Shown here: piece after piece, positions 16,288 to 25,576 of the stretch | Position numbering within the stretch: the stretch's first letter is position 1 | Layout: each line of letters opens with the position of its first letter | NCBI RefSeq assembly: GCF_001611795.1 | Contig: NZ_CP015098.1 | Span: forward strand, 7,936,001 to 8,000,000 | Reading direction: 5' to 3' | Length of the DNA: 64,000 nucleotides | Source: Streptomyces qaidamensis | GTDB lineage: Bacteria; Actinomycetota; Actinomycetes; Streptomycetales; Streptomycetaceae | Made by a program: the position numbers and the translations under genes | The notes under the pieces: generated by a model | What the model was told of the DNA's origin: nothing | Database searches by the model: none | The model's input: only the letters and a program-made list of their open reading frames with translations

Positions 16288-18546
16288 ATGTCTCACCTCC
16301 GCGCCCCGGCCGCACGCGCAGACCGCCGTGAGGGCGGGCGGCACGGACGGCCCGCCGTCCGCACCGCACCCGCGCTGCCCGAGACCCACATACGGCCCCA
16401 GCTGCTGCGTCTCGCGGTGCTGCCCCCGGTCGCCGTCGCTCTCAGCGGCTGCGCCGCCGTCCTCTTCACCGTCCGGTCCACCGGAGCGCGGCCGGGCCTC
16501 ATCCTGTGGGCCGTGCTCGGCGGCGCGGTCTTCGTGGCCCTCGTCGGCATCGCGGTCGCAGCGGTCGCCGCCAACCGGGCCGCCCGGTCCGTGCACGACC
16601 GCATCGGTGTGCTGCGCCGCAGCACCGCCCGGCGCGAGGCCGACCTGCGCACCCTCGTCGAGACGCTGCGCCGCGGCGACGGGCCGCCCCCACTCGCACT
16701 GCAGAGCCGGCCCGACGGCCCCGCCGAGGACGCCGACGACTTCGACCTCCTCTCCGCCGACCTGTCCCGCGCGCACGACGGCGCCGTCACCGCCGTGGTG
16801 CAGGCCTCCCAGCTCTCCAGCCAGGCCGGCAGCGAACAGAAGCTGGAGGTGTTCGTCAACCTCGCCCGGCGCCTTCAGTCGCTGGTGCACCGCGAGATCT
16901 CCATCCTCGACGAGCTGGAGAACGAGATGGAGGACCCCGACCTGCTCAAGGGGCTCTTCCACGTCGACCACCTCGCCACCCGCATCCGCCGCCACGCCGA
17001 GAACCTCGCCGTGCTCGGCGGGGCCGTCTCCCGCCGCCAGTGGAGCAACCCCGTCTCCATGACCGAGGTGCTGCGCTCGGCCATCGCCGAGGTCGAGCAG
17101 TACTCGCGCGTCAAACTGGTGCCACCGATCGACGGGCAGCTGCGCGGCCACGCCGTCGCCGACGTCATCCATCTCCTGGCCGAACTCGTCGAGAACGCCA
17201 CGGTGTTCTCCGCCCCGCACACCCAGGTCCTGCTGCGCGCCAACCTCGTCACCTCCGGGCTCGCCGTGGAGGTCGAGGACCGCGGACTGGGCATGCCCCT
17301 GGAGGAGCAGACGCGGATGAACGCGCTGCTCGCCGACCCCGACCAGGTGAACGTCGCCCGGCTGCTCGCGGACGGCCGCATCGGGTTGTTCGTCGTCTCC
17401 CAGCTCGCCCGGCGGCACGGCATCACCGTCCGCCTCCAGACCAACATCTACGGCGGAGTGCAGGCGGTGCTCGTCGTGCCGCAGGCGCTGCTGGGAGCGG
17501 AGCCGGGGGCGGGGACGCCCGGGGGAGCGGGGCAGCCGACGGCGGGAGCGGCAGGAGCGACAGGAGCGGCCGGTACAGGGCATCCAGCCGCGCCGCGGCG
17601 GCCGGATGGGCAGGCCGGGCTGCCCGGCCTGCCCGGGCGAAACGGGACCGAGAGCGGCCCCGGCGGCAGCACCGGTCCGGGCGCGTCCGGAGGGCAAGCC
17701 CCGTTCGGGAGCGCCGACTTCGGAGTTTCGTCCGTGCCGCTGCCCGCGTCCGGAGCAGGGACCTCGGCCGCTCTCCCCCCTCCCGCGGCGTCCCGAGGAC
17801 ACGAGCAGAATGCCGAATTCAGTCCGGGCGACAGTGCGCAGGGCGGCGGCCGGCCCGCGCCCCTGCCCGTGCGCGGGGCCCGTAGGGAGCGCCCCACCCC
17901 GGCCGAGGCACGGCCCGGTATCAGTCCCGACGACCGGCGGGTGCTCGCCGAGAACGTCACCGAGCCGCCCACTCCTCGCAACGGCACCGTCCGCGGCACC
18001 ATGGGCAAACCCCAACTGCCCCGCCGCCGCGCCCAGGAGCACATCGCGCCCCAGCTGCGTGACGGCCCGACGCCACGCCAGGACCCCGAGCACCTCGTGG
18101 GACACGACCCCGGTCTGATGGCGGCCTTCCAACGCGGCATCAGTCTCGCGGAGGCCCAGCAGAACATGGAGGCCGGGAACACGGAGTGGGGCGACACGGA
18201 GGCGGCCCCCACGGAGTCCGCCTACACGGAGTCCGCCTACACGGAGTCCGCCTACACGGAGTCCGCCTACATGGGCTCCGCATCCATGGACACCTCCAAC
18301 ATGGGCTCCTCACCCATGGACACCTCCAACCTGGGCTCCGCACCCATGGGCCGCGCCAACATGGACTCCGCCCCCGCGGACCCGGTCTCCTCCGGCTCCG
18401 CACACCGGGACCCGATGCCCGTCCGGCCGGTCCACCTCGAGGCGCTCCCCTCGGAGCCGTCCTCCTCGACCAGGCCGGGGGCCGGGTCCCGTTCCGACCA
18501 CCGCACGACCACCACCCGGCAGGACGGGAGCGCACCCGCCGGATGA
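16288..18546 (+). CDS. Conservon sensor-like histidine kinase (CvnA type)
   Basis: 752 aa from ATG 16288; an upstream in-frame GTG at 15931 would add 119 residues of poor codon quality. Two TM helices (about residues 40-60 and 70-95) flank a very short extracytoplasmic loop, so this is the compact CvnA form without a large sensor domain. A HAMP-like/coiled-coil segment and an HATPase_c domain follow (LLAELVENATVFS, DRGLGMPLEE, GLFVVSQLARRHG); the phospho-acceptor His region is atypical, as in other conservons. The C-terminal 250 residues are Pro/Gly-rich and end in a tandem-repeat tail. It heads a five-gene operon with roadblock, DUF742, GTPase and GAF proteins. Confidence 0.9.
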   Translation: MSHLRAPAARADRREGGRHGRPAVRTAPALPETHIRPQLLRLAVLPPVAVALSGCAAVLFTVRSTGARPGLILWAVLGGAVFVALVGIAVAAVAANRAARSVHDRIGVLRRSTARREADLRTLVETLRRGDGPPPLALQSRPDGPAEDADDFDLLSADLSRAHDGAVTAVVQASQLSSQAGSEQKLEVFVNLARRLQSLVHREISILDELENEMEDPDLLKGLFHVDHLATRIRRHAENLAVLGGAVSRRQWSNPVSMTEVLRSAIAEVEQYSRVKLVPPIDGQLRGHAVADVIHLLAELVENATVFSAPHTQVLLRANLVTSGLAVEVEDRGLGMPLEEQTRMNALLADPDQVNVARLLADGRIGLFVVSQLARRHGITVRLQTNIYGGVQAVLVVPQALLGAEPGAGTPGGAGQPTAGAAGATGAAGTGHPAAPRRPDGQAGLPGLPGRNGTESGPGGSTGPGASGGQAPFGSADFGVSSVPLPASGAGTSAALPPPAASRGHEQNAEFSPGDSAQGGGRPAPLPVRGARRERPTPAEARPGISPDDRRVLAENVTEPPTPRNGTVRGTMGKPQLPRRRAQEHIAPQLRDGPTPRQDPEHLVGHDPGLMAAFQRGISLAEAQQNMEAGNTEWGDTEAAPTESAYTESAYTESAYTESAYMGSASMDTSNMGSSPMDTSNLGSAPMGRANMDSAPADPVSSGSAHRDPMPVRPVHLEALPSEPSSSTRPGAGSRSDHRTTTTRQDGSAPAG
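18211..18360 (+). repeat. Minisatellite within the CvnA C-terminus
   Basis: Four perfect 15-bp units ACGGAGTCCGCCTAC (18211-18270, encoding TESAY) are followed by three diverged 30-bp units beginning ATGGGCTCC or CTGGGCTCC (18271-18360, encoding MGSASMDTSN-like decapeptides). All units are multiples of three, so copy-number change keeps the frame. Confidence 0.95.
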
Positions 18547-18614
18547 CCACCCCCCTCTCCACCCCCCCCCCCAGCGCTCCCGTAGACCTTCGTACCCCAA
18601 GGAGTCGATCCACC

Positions 18615-19046
18615 ATGGCGAGCGATGCGCCGACCGCCCATGTTTCCGATCTCGACTGGCTGATGAGCGGCCTCGTACAGCGCGTACCGCACACGAGCGC
18701 CGCGGTGCTGCTGTCCTGCGACGGCCTGGTGAAATCCGTGCACGGCCTCGACCCGGACAGCGCCGACCACATGGCCGCCCTGGCCTCCGGCCTGTACTCC
18801 CTCGGCCGCAGCGCGGGAGTCCGCTTCGGCGACGGCGGCGACGTGCGGCAGGTCGTCGTCGAGCTCGCCTCGACCCTGCTGTTCGTCACCACCGCCGGCT
18901 CCGGCACCTGCCTGGCCGTGCTCGCCGGCCGCGAGGCCGACGCGGCCGTGCTGGGCTACGAGATGGCCATGCTGGTCAAGAGCGTCCGCCCCTACCTGGT
19001 GACCGCTCCCCGGCAGTCCGTCGAATCCCCGGCGATGAGGCCTTGA
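18615..19046 (+). CDS. Roadblock/LC7 domain protein (CvnB type)
   Basis: 143 aa. Start ATG 18615 is chosen because AAGGAG lies 9 nt upstream; an ATG at 18543 overlapping the cvnA stop would add a Pro/Ser leader across an 11-C tract and has no Shine-Dalgarno. The Roadblock/LC7 fold (LDWLMSGLVQRVPHTSAAVLLSCDGL, split here by function: GTPase-activating or scaffold role in MglB-like systems) spans almost the whole protein. In conservons CvnB associates with the membrane sensor and the small GTPase CvnD. Followed directly by the DUF742 gene. Confidence 0.93.
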   Translation: MASDAPTAHVSDLDWLMSGLVQRVPHTSAAVLLSCDGLVKSVHGLDPDSADHMAALASGLYSLGRSAGVRFGDGGDVRQVVVELASTLLFVTTAGSGTCLAVLAGREADAAVLGYEMAMLVKSVRPYLVTAPRQSVESPAMRP

Positions 19047-19048
19047 GC

Positions 19049-19420
19049 GTGACGGCGGCCGGTGACGGGCCCTGGCTCGACGACGCGGCCGGGCGGCTGG
19101 TGCGGCCGTTCACGGTCAGCAACGGCCGCACCCGTCCGACCGTCGCGCTCGACCTCGTGTCGCAGGTGATGGCCACCGGGGCGACCCCCCTCGGCTATCT
19201 CGGCCCCGAACACGCGCAGGCGCTCGAACGGTGCCGGGTGCCCGTCGCCGTCGCGGAGGTCGCCGCCCATCTCAAACTGCCGGTGGCCGTCACCAAGGTG
19301 CTGCTGGCGGACCTCGTCGACTGCGGGGCGCTGACCACCAAGCCCCCCGCGTTCCACCACAACCCGACGGACCGGGCCCTTCTGGAGGCAGTGCTCGATG
19401 GACTACGACGACAGCTCTGA
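19049..19420 (+). CDS. DUF742 protein (CvnC type)
   Basis: 123 aa. DUF742 proteins carry a winged-helix-like fold; the usual opening RLVRPFTVSNGRT and the LKLPVAVTKVLLADLVDCGAL helix-turn-helix are present. GTG 19049 has GAGG at a suitable distance; a TTG at 19043 overlapping the cvnB stop is the alternative. Its 3' end overlaps the GTPase gene by 23 bp, so translation is coupled. In other conservons CvnC interacts with the sensor complex; no enzymatic activity is known. Confidence 0.9.
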   Translation: MTAAGDGPWLDDAAGRLVRPFTVSNGRTRPTVALDLVSQVMATGATPLGYLGPEHAQALERCRVPVAVAEVAAHLKLPVAVTKVLLADLVDCGALTTKPPAFHHNPTDRALLEAVLDGLRRQL

Positions 19421-20027
19421 CTACACCGACGGACCGGGCCACGGCGCCGACCCGTTCCCCACCGCGCTGAAGATCCTGGTGGCGGGCGGGTTCGGCGTGG
19501 GCAAGACGACCTTCGTCGGCGCGGTCAGCGAGATCGCGCCGCTCAGCACGGAGGAGCTGCTCACCACCGTCAGCGCCGCGACCGACAACCTCGACGGCAT
19601 CGAGAACAAGGTCGAGACGACCGTGGCCATGGACTTCGGCCGCATCACCCTCGACCCGGAACACGTGCTGTACCTGTTCGGCACACCCGGGCAGGAGCGC
19701 TTCTGGTTCATGTGGGACGAGTTGTGCGAGGGCGCGCTCGGCGCGGTCATCCTCGCCGACACCCGTCGGCTGGAGGAGTGTTTCGCCGCCGTCGACTTCT
19801 TCGAACAGCGTGGCCTCGGCTTCATCGTCGCCGTCAACGAGTTCGACGGTGCCTACCGCTACGACCCCGAGGAGGTGCGCGGCGCGCTGGATCTGTCCGC
19901 GGACGTTCCCGTCGTGTGCTGCGACGCTCGGATCTCCAGCTCCGGGGTCCAGACCCTGCTGACCCTGGTACGCCATCTCATCGCACATACTCCGGCCCCC
20001 GCGACGGAGTATGGCGCCCACACGTGA
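19398..20027 (+). CDS. Small Ras-like GTPase (CvnD type)
   Basis: 209 aa. Walker A GGFGVGKTT (about residues 29-37), switch region with FGTPGQERF in the DxxG position, and VNEFD in place of NKxD for guanine recognition, as usual for CvnD/MglA-like proteins. It is expected to cycle between GTP and GDP forms with the roadblock protein as partner and to pass the signal from the membrane sensor. The start ATG lies inside the preceding DUF742 gene. Confidence 0.93.
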   Translation: MDYDDSSDYTDGPGHGADPFPTALKILVAGGFGVGKTTFVGAVSEIAPLSTEELLTTVSAATDNLDGIENKVETTVAMDFGRITLDPEHVLYLFGTPGQERFWFMWDELCEGALGAVILADTRRLEECFAAVDFFEQRGLGFIVAVNEFDGAYRYDPEEVRGALDLSADVPVVCCDARISSSGVQTLLTLVRHLIAHTPAPATEYGAHT

Positions 20028-20088
20028 TCCCCTCACACCCGCCACGGAGTTCATATATGACGCAAGCCCACTGCCCAGGAGCTCGCCC

Positions 20089-20661
20089 ATGACCTACGAC
20101 CCGCCGCGCCCGGCCGGTCGTCTGCTGCTCACCCCCGAGGACAAGGAGGCTCCCGCCCGCACTCGCCGTCTGCGCCGACTGGGACTGGGGGAGCGCCCCG
20201 AACCCGCACTCGACGCCTTCGCGCACCGCCTCGCCGAGCTCACCGGGGCGCCGTACGCCATGGTCAACCTCCCCGACGAGCACGGGCAGTTCTACGCGGG
20301 TCTGTTCGTGCCGGCCGTCGCGCCGGTGGTGCGCAGCGACGGCACCAGCCCGCGCCTCGGCCGTGCCCTGCCCCGCGACCACGGCTTCTGCCCCCATGTG
20401 GTGGCACGCCGCAAGGCCCTCGCCCTGGAGGACGTCGGCGACTATCCGCGGTTCGCGGGCAACCCGGTGGTCGACGAGTTCGGCATCCGCTCCTATCTGG
20501 GGGCGCCGCTCATCGACGGCACCGGCCTGGTGCTGGGCACGGTCAGCGTCGCGGACGTCGAGCCGCGCCCGTGGGGGAAGCCCGGCCTGACGGCGATCAA
20601 GGAGCACGCCGCGCTGCTCGTCGTGGAGCTGGAGAGCCGGGACGGCCTGCCGCCCTACTGA
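20089..20661 (+). CDS. GAF-domain protein, fifth gene of the conservon
   Basis: 190 aa from ATG 20089 with AGGAG 8 nt upstream. A single GAF domain covers about residues 35-185 (ALDAFAHRLAELTGAPYAMV, GFCPHVVARRKALALEDVGDYPRF, SYLGAPLIDGTGLVLGTVSV). Close relatives bind small molecules or act as redox sensors; FCPHVV contains a conserved Cys-His pair found in this subgroup. It lies 61 bp after the GTPase and probably belongs to the same transcript, adding a soluble sensor to the membrane one. Ligand unknown. Confidence 0.88.
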   Translation: MTYDPPRPAGRLLLTPEDKEAPARTRRLRRLGLGERPEPALDAFAHRLAELTGAPYAMVNLPDEHGQFYAGLFVPAVAPVVRSDGTSPRLGRALPRDHGFCPHVVARRKALALEDVGDYPRFAGNPVVDEFGIRSYLGAPLIDGTGLVLGTVSVADVEPRPWGKPGLTAIKEHAALLVVELESRDGLPPY

Positions 20662-20835
20662 AGCCCGGCGGCGGGACCCCGGGGGCGTGAAGGAAAGCTG
20701 AGGCGGCGCTTAAGAAATCCTCGATGGACCGGTCGGCCGCCGTACGGCAGATTGCAGTGCGATCCCACTCCTCTCCCGGCCCAGGGGTTCCTCCGGCACG
20801 CCCGGAGCCGGGACTCACCCTCAGGAGCCATAGCG

Positions 20836-21864
20836 GTGAAGGCGCTGGTCAAGCAGAAGGCGGAGCCCGGGCTGTGGCTCGTGGACGTCCCGGAGCCCGA
20901 GGTCGGTCCCGGCGATGTACTGATCAAGGTGCTGCGCACCGGAATCTGCGGTACCGACCTGCACATCCGGGCCTGGGACGGCTGGGCCCAGCAGGCGATC
21001 AACACCCCGCTCGTGCTCGGGCACGAGTTCGTCGGGGAGGTCGTCGAGACCGGGCGGGACGTCACCGGCATCGGCATCGGCGACCGGGTGAGCGGCGAGG
21101 GTCATCTGGTGTGCGGCAAGTGCCGCAACTGCCTGGCCGGGCGCCGGCACCTGTGCCGGGCGACCGTGGGGCTCGGGGTGGGCCGGGACGGGGCGTTCGC
21201 CGAGTACGTCGCGCTGCCCGCCGCCAACGTGTGGGTGCACCGGATCCCGGTGGACCTCGACGTGGCTGCGATCTTCGACCCGTTCGGCAACGCCGTGCAC
21301 ACCGCGCTGTCCTTCCCGCTGGTCGGCGAGGACGTCCTGATCACCGGCGCCGGCCCCATCGGCCTGATGGCCGCTGCCGTGGCCCGGCACGCCGGTGCCC
21401 GCAACGTCGTGATCACCGACGTCAGCGCGGAGCGGCTGGAGCTGGCCCGCAAGATCGGTGTCAGCCTCGCGCTCGACGTCTCCGGCTCTTCGATCGCCGA
21501 CGGGCAGCGCACCCTCGGGCTGCGTGAGGGGTTCGACATCGGCCTGGAGATGTCCGGCCGCCCCGAGGCCATGCGCGACATGATCGCCAACATGACGCAC
21601 GGTGGCCGGATCGCGATGCTCGGACTGCCCGCGCAGGAGTTCCCGGTCGACTGGGCCCGCGTCGTCACCTCGATGATCACGATCAAGGGCATCTACGGCC
21701 GGGAGATGTTCGAGACCTGGTACGCGATGTCCGTGCTCCTGGAGGGTGGCCTGGACCTCGCGCCCGTGATCACCGGCCGCTACGGCCACCGCGACTTCGA
21801 GGCGGCGTTCGCCGACGCGGCGAGCGGCCGCGGCGGCAAGGTCATCCTCGACTGGACCGCGTAA
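20836..21864 (+). CDS. tdh: L-threonine 3-dehydrogenase
   Basis: 342 aa, exactly the usual length. Zinc-dependent medium-chain dehydrogenase oxidising L-threonine to 2-amino-3-oxobutyrate with NAD+. Catalytic zinc ligands are visible in GICGTDLH (Cys38) and GHEFVG; structural zinc Cys in CGKCRNCLAGRRHLC; Rossmann GAGPIG; Tdh-specific IFDPFGNAVHTAL. GTG start behind CAGGAG. kbl follows 36 nt after the stop, giving the two-step threonine-to-glycine route. A 174-bp gap upstream holds the promoter. Confidence 0.96.
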   Translation: MKALVKQKAEPGLWLVDVPEPEVGPGDVLIKVLRTGICGTDLHIRAWDGWAQQAINTPLVLGHEFVGEVVETGRDVTGIGIGDRVSGEGHLVCGKCRNCLAGRRHLCRATVGLGVGRDGAFAEYVALPAANVWVHRIPVDLDVAAIFDPFGNAVHTALSFPLVGEDVLITGAGPIGLMAAAVARHAGARNVVITDVSAERLELARKIGVSLALDVSGSSIADGQRTLGLREGFDIGLEMSGRPEAMRDMIANMTHGGRIAMLGLPAQEFPVDWARVVTSMITIKGIYGREMFETWYAMSVLLEGGLDLAPVITGRYGHRDFEAAFADAASGRGGKVILDWTA

Positions 21865-21900
21865 CTCCCCCTCACCGCAAGCACCTCAGGAGCTTCTCCC

Positions 21901-23094
<1,194 letters not shown>

Positions 23095-23130
23095 CCGGCA
23101 GCACCCGGCACATTTGAGACAATCGATCGC

Positions 23131-24033
23131 ATGATCGAAGCGCGGCGGCTCCACATCCTCCGGGCGGTGGCCGACCACCGTACGGTGACGGCGGCTGCCG
23201 CCGCGCTGTACCTCACCCCCTCGGCCGTCTCCCAGCAGCTCGCCGCCCTGGAGCAGGAGACCGGCTACCGGCTCGTCGAGCGCGGCGCGAAGGGCGTACG
23301 GCTGACCCCGGCCGGCGAGATCCTGCTCAGCCACACCAACGCGGTCCTCGCACAGCTGGAGCGGGCCGAGGCCGAGCTCGCCGCGTACAGCTCGGGTGCG
23401 GCCGGCACCGTCACGGTCGCCTCCTTCGCCACCGGCATCGCCCTGGTCGTCGCGCCCGCCGTGGCCCGCCTCGCCGAGTCGGCGCCCGGCATCCGCATCC
23501 GCGTCCAGGACGCCGAGGGCGATGCCAGCCTGCCCATGGTGCTGGACCGGCAGGTCGACGTCGCCGTCGCCGTCGAGTACCGCGGAGCTCCGCCGGCCGA
23601 CGACCCCCGCCTGACCCACGTACCGCTGTACGCCGAGCCGTTCGACGCGGTCGTCCCGCTCAGCCACCGTCTGGCCGACGTCAGCGAGGTGTCGCTCGCC
23701 GACCTGGCCAAGGACTCGTGGATCGGCCAGTACCCCGGCAACCCCTGCCACGACGTGGTGATCCTGGCCTGCGAGAACGCCGGATTCCAGCCCCGCATGG
23801 AGCACTGCTCGGACGACTTCCGCGCGGTCGTCGCCCTCGCCTCGGCCGACGCGGGCGTCGCCCTGGTGCCGCGCTCGGCGCTGCGCGGCATGGACCTGAC
23901 CGGGGTGGTCGTACGCCCTGTCGACGGGACGGCCCCCACCCGCCGGGTCTTCGCCGCCGTACGCAGGGGAGCCGAGGAGCACCCCCTCATCCGCCCGGTG
24001 CTGGACGCGCTCGGCGCGGCGGCCCGGGTGTGA
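23131..24033 (+). CDS. LysR-family transcriptional regulator
   Basis: 300 aa. N-terminal winged HTH (residues 1-65, TVTAAAAALYLTPSAVSQQLAALEQE) and a LysR substrate-binding domain (about 90-295). It begins 37 bp after kbl in the same direction and probably shares the transcript or has a short own promoter; GACAAT at 23118-23123 would place a start very close to the ATG. It probably controls tdh-kbl in response to threonine or a related metabolite, which is inference from position. Confidence 0.9.
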   Translation: MIEARRLHILRAVADHRTVTAAAAALYLTPSAVSQQLAALEQETGYRLVERGAKGVRLTPAGEILLSHTNAVLAQLERAEAELAAYSSGAAGTVTVASFATGIALVVAPAVARLAESAPGIRIRVQDAEGDASLPMVLDRQVDVAVAVEYRGAPPADDPRLTHVPLYAEPFDAVVPLSHRLADVSEVSLADLAKDSWIGQYPGNPCHDVVILACENAGFQPRMEHCSDDFRAVVALASADAGVALVPRSALRGMDLTGVVVRPVDGTAPTRRVFAAVRRGAEEHPLIRPVLDALGAAARV

Positions 24034-24053
24034 GCGGCGCGTAACGCGCTCGT

Positions 24054-24084
24054 CTCATATCCGGGATAGCGTCCCGGATGTGAG
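24054..24084 (+). promoter_or_regulatory. Palindromic operator overlapping the start of the XRE-cupin gene
   Basis: CTCATATCCGGGA-TAGCG-TCCCGGATGTGAG: 13-bp arms with one mismatch, core ATCCGGGA/TCCCGGAT perfect. The right arm overlaps the GTG start codon at 24080, so a bound regulator would block transcription start or elongation of its own gene. Confidence 0.75.
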
Positions 24085-24652
24085 AAACGACGAGGCGGAC
24101 CCCGTCGACGCGCGGCTGGGCGCACGCCTGGCCGAGCTGCGGGCCGAACACGGCTGGTCCCTGGGAGAGCTGGCGGACCGCAGCGGGGTGAGCCGGTCCA
24201 CCCTGTCCCGGGCCGAGCGGGCGGAGACCAGCCCGACGGCCGCGCTCCTGAACCGCCTGTGCGCCGTCTACGGGCGCACCATGTCCCAGCTGCTCAGCGA
24301 GGTCGAGGCGGAACCGGAAGCCGTGGTGCGCTCCGCCGGGCAGCCCGTCTGGCAGGACCGGACCTCCGGCTTCGCCCGGCGGTCCGTGTCACCCCCGCAC
24401 CCCGCCCTGCGCGGCGAACTGGTCGAGGCCCGCCTCGCACCCGGCGCCGACATCGCCTACGACCGTCCACCCGTGGCCGGGCTGGAGCAGCACATCTGGA
24501 TCCTGGAAGGGGCTCTCGACGTGACCGAGCAGGACACCGAACACCGCCTCGGCACCGGGGACTGCCTGCGGATGCGGGTGTGGGGCCCGACCCGGTTCCG
24601 GTGCGCGGATCCCGAGGGCGTCCGGTACCTGCTGGCGGTGGTGCGGCCGTGA
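24080..24652 (+). CDS. XRE-family regulator with C-terminal cupin
   Basis: 190 aa, GTG start. HTH_3 at about residues 12-68 (WSLGELADRSGVSRSTLSRAERAETSP) and a cupin-like sensor at 105-188 (GLEQHIWILEGALDV, LGTGDCLRM). The start lies inside a 31-bp palindrome and no Shine-Dalgarno is visible, suggesting a leaderless transcript and tight autoregulation. Coupled by GTGA to a GNAT acetyltransferase gene, which it probably controls; this pair is frequent in streptomycetes. Confidence 0.9.
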   Translation: MRNDEADPVDARLGARLAELRAEHGWSLGELADRSGVSRSTLSRAERAETSPTAALLNRLCAVYGRTMSQLLSEVEAEPEAVVRSAGQPVWQDRTSGFARRSVSPPHPALRGELVEARLAPGADIAYDRPPVAGLEQHIWILEGALDVTEQDTEHRLGTGDCLRMRVWGPTRFRCADPEGVRYLLAVVRP

Positions 24653-25176
24653 TCCGACTGGACGCAGCTCAACTGCTCGAACACGCAGGGGAGTTGGCCG
24701 ATCTGCTGGCCGGCACCGTGAACGGTGGTGCATCGGTGGGCTTTCTCGCCCCGCTCGGCCGCGCGCAGGCCCTGGCCTGGTGGCGGGAGCGGGCCGCGGA
24801 CGTCGCGGCGGGCCGGCTCGTCGTCTGGGCGGCGCTCGACGGGGACCGGGTGCTCGGCACGGTGAGCCTGTCCTTCCCGGGCAAGGCCAACAGCCGTCAC
24901 CGTGCCGAGCTCGTGAAGCTGATGGTGCACCCGGAGGCCCGTGGGCGCGGCCTGGGCCGCGGGCTCCTGGCCACGGCGGAGGCCGCGGCCCAGTCGGCCG
25001 GCATCACCCTCCTGCACCTGGACACCGAGACCGGCAGCCCCGCCGAGCATCTGTACCGGTCCGCCGGCTGGACCCGGGCCGGTGCGATCCCCGACTACGC
25101 GGCGGACCCCGGCGGAGTGCTGCGTCCGACGACGATCTACTACAAGCACGTACCGGCAACCGCTCTCACCAGGTGA
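24649..25176 (+). CDS. GNAT-family N-acetyltransferase
   Basis: 175 aa, GTG start overlapping the regulator stop. Acetyl-CoA binding motif A is visible as VKLMVHPEARGRGLGRGLL (about residues 90-108), followed by LLHLDTETGSPAEHLYRSAGW of motif B. The C-terminus TTIYYKHV is common to GCN5 enzymes that acetylate small amines. Substrate unknown; coupling to an XRE-cupin sensor suggests a soluble inducer that may also be the substrate. Confidence 0.92.
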   Translation: MIRLDAAQLLEHAGELADLLAGTVNGGASVGFLAPLGRAQALAWWRERAADVAAGRLVVWAALDGDRVLGTVSLSFPGKANSRHRAELVKLMVHPEARGRGLGRGLLATAEAAAQSAGITLLHLDTETGSPAEHLYRSAGWTRAGAIPDYAADPGGVLRPTTIYYKHVPATALTR

Positions 25177-25206
25177 TTGTCGGTGGGAACCGATACCGTG
25201 CCTGCC

Positions 25207-25563
25207 ATGCCGGATGCCGAAGACGTACGACGGATCGCCCTGTCCCTGCCGGACACGACGGAGAAGATCGCCTGGAGCATGCCCACGTTCCGGGTCGCGG
25301 GAAAGATGTTCGCCACGCTGCCGGAGGACGAGACCTCCATCGCCGTACGCTGCCCCAAGGAGGAGCGGAACGAACTGGTGCTCGCCGAGCCGGGGAAGTT
25401 CTGGATCGCCGACCACGAATCCCAGTTCGCCTGGGTGCGGGCCAGGCTCGAAGCCATCGAGGACGAGGGCGAGTTGCGGGACATCCTCGCCGACTCCTGG
25501 CGCCAGGCGGCCCCGACCCGGCTCCTGGAGGCCCACCCCCGGCTCGGCCTGCCGGCGCAGTGA
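25207..25563 (+). CDS. MmcQ/YjbR family protein
   Basis: 118 aa from ATG 25207 (the frame opens 30 bp earlier). Family features: DVRRIALSLPDTTEKIAWSMPTFRVAGKMFATL near the start (shown here as the DVRRIALSLP and FRVAGKMFA segments) and a C-terminal WRQAAPTRLLE helix. MmcQ/YjbR proteins have a CyaY-like DNA-binding fold of uncertain function. It lies 30 bp behind the GNAT gene and may share its transcript. Convergent with the transketolase pair. Confidence 0.88.
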   Translation: MPDAEDVRRIALSLPDTTEKIAWSMPTFRVAGKMFATLPEDETSIAVRCPKEERNELVLAEPGKFWIADHESQFAWVRARLEAIEDEGELRDILADSWRQAAPTRLLEAHPRLGLPAQ

Positions 25564-25576
25564 CGTCCGCCCGGTC

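Noticed and set aside
18543..18614. Earlier start of the roadblock gene at ATG 18543
   Set aside because: No Shine-Dalgarno, Pro/Ser-rich leader and an 11-C tract; AAGGAG precedes ATG 18615.
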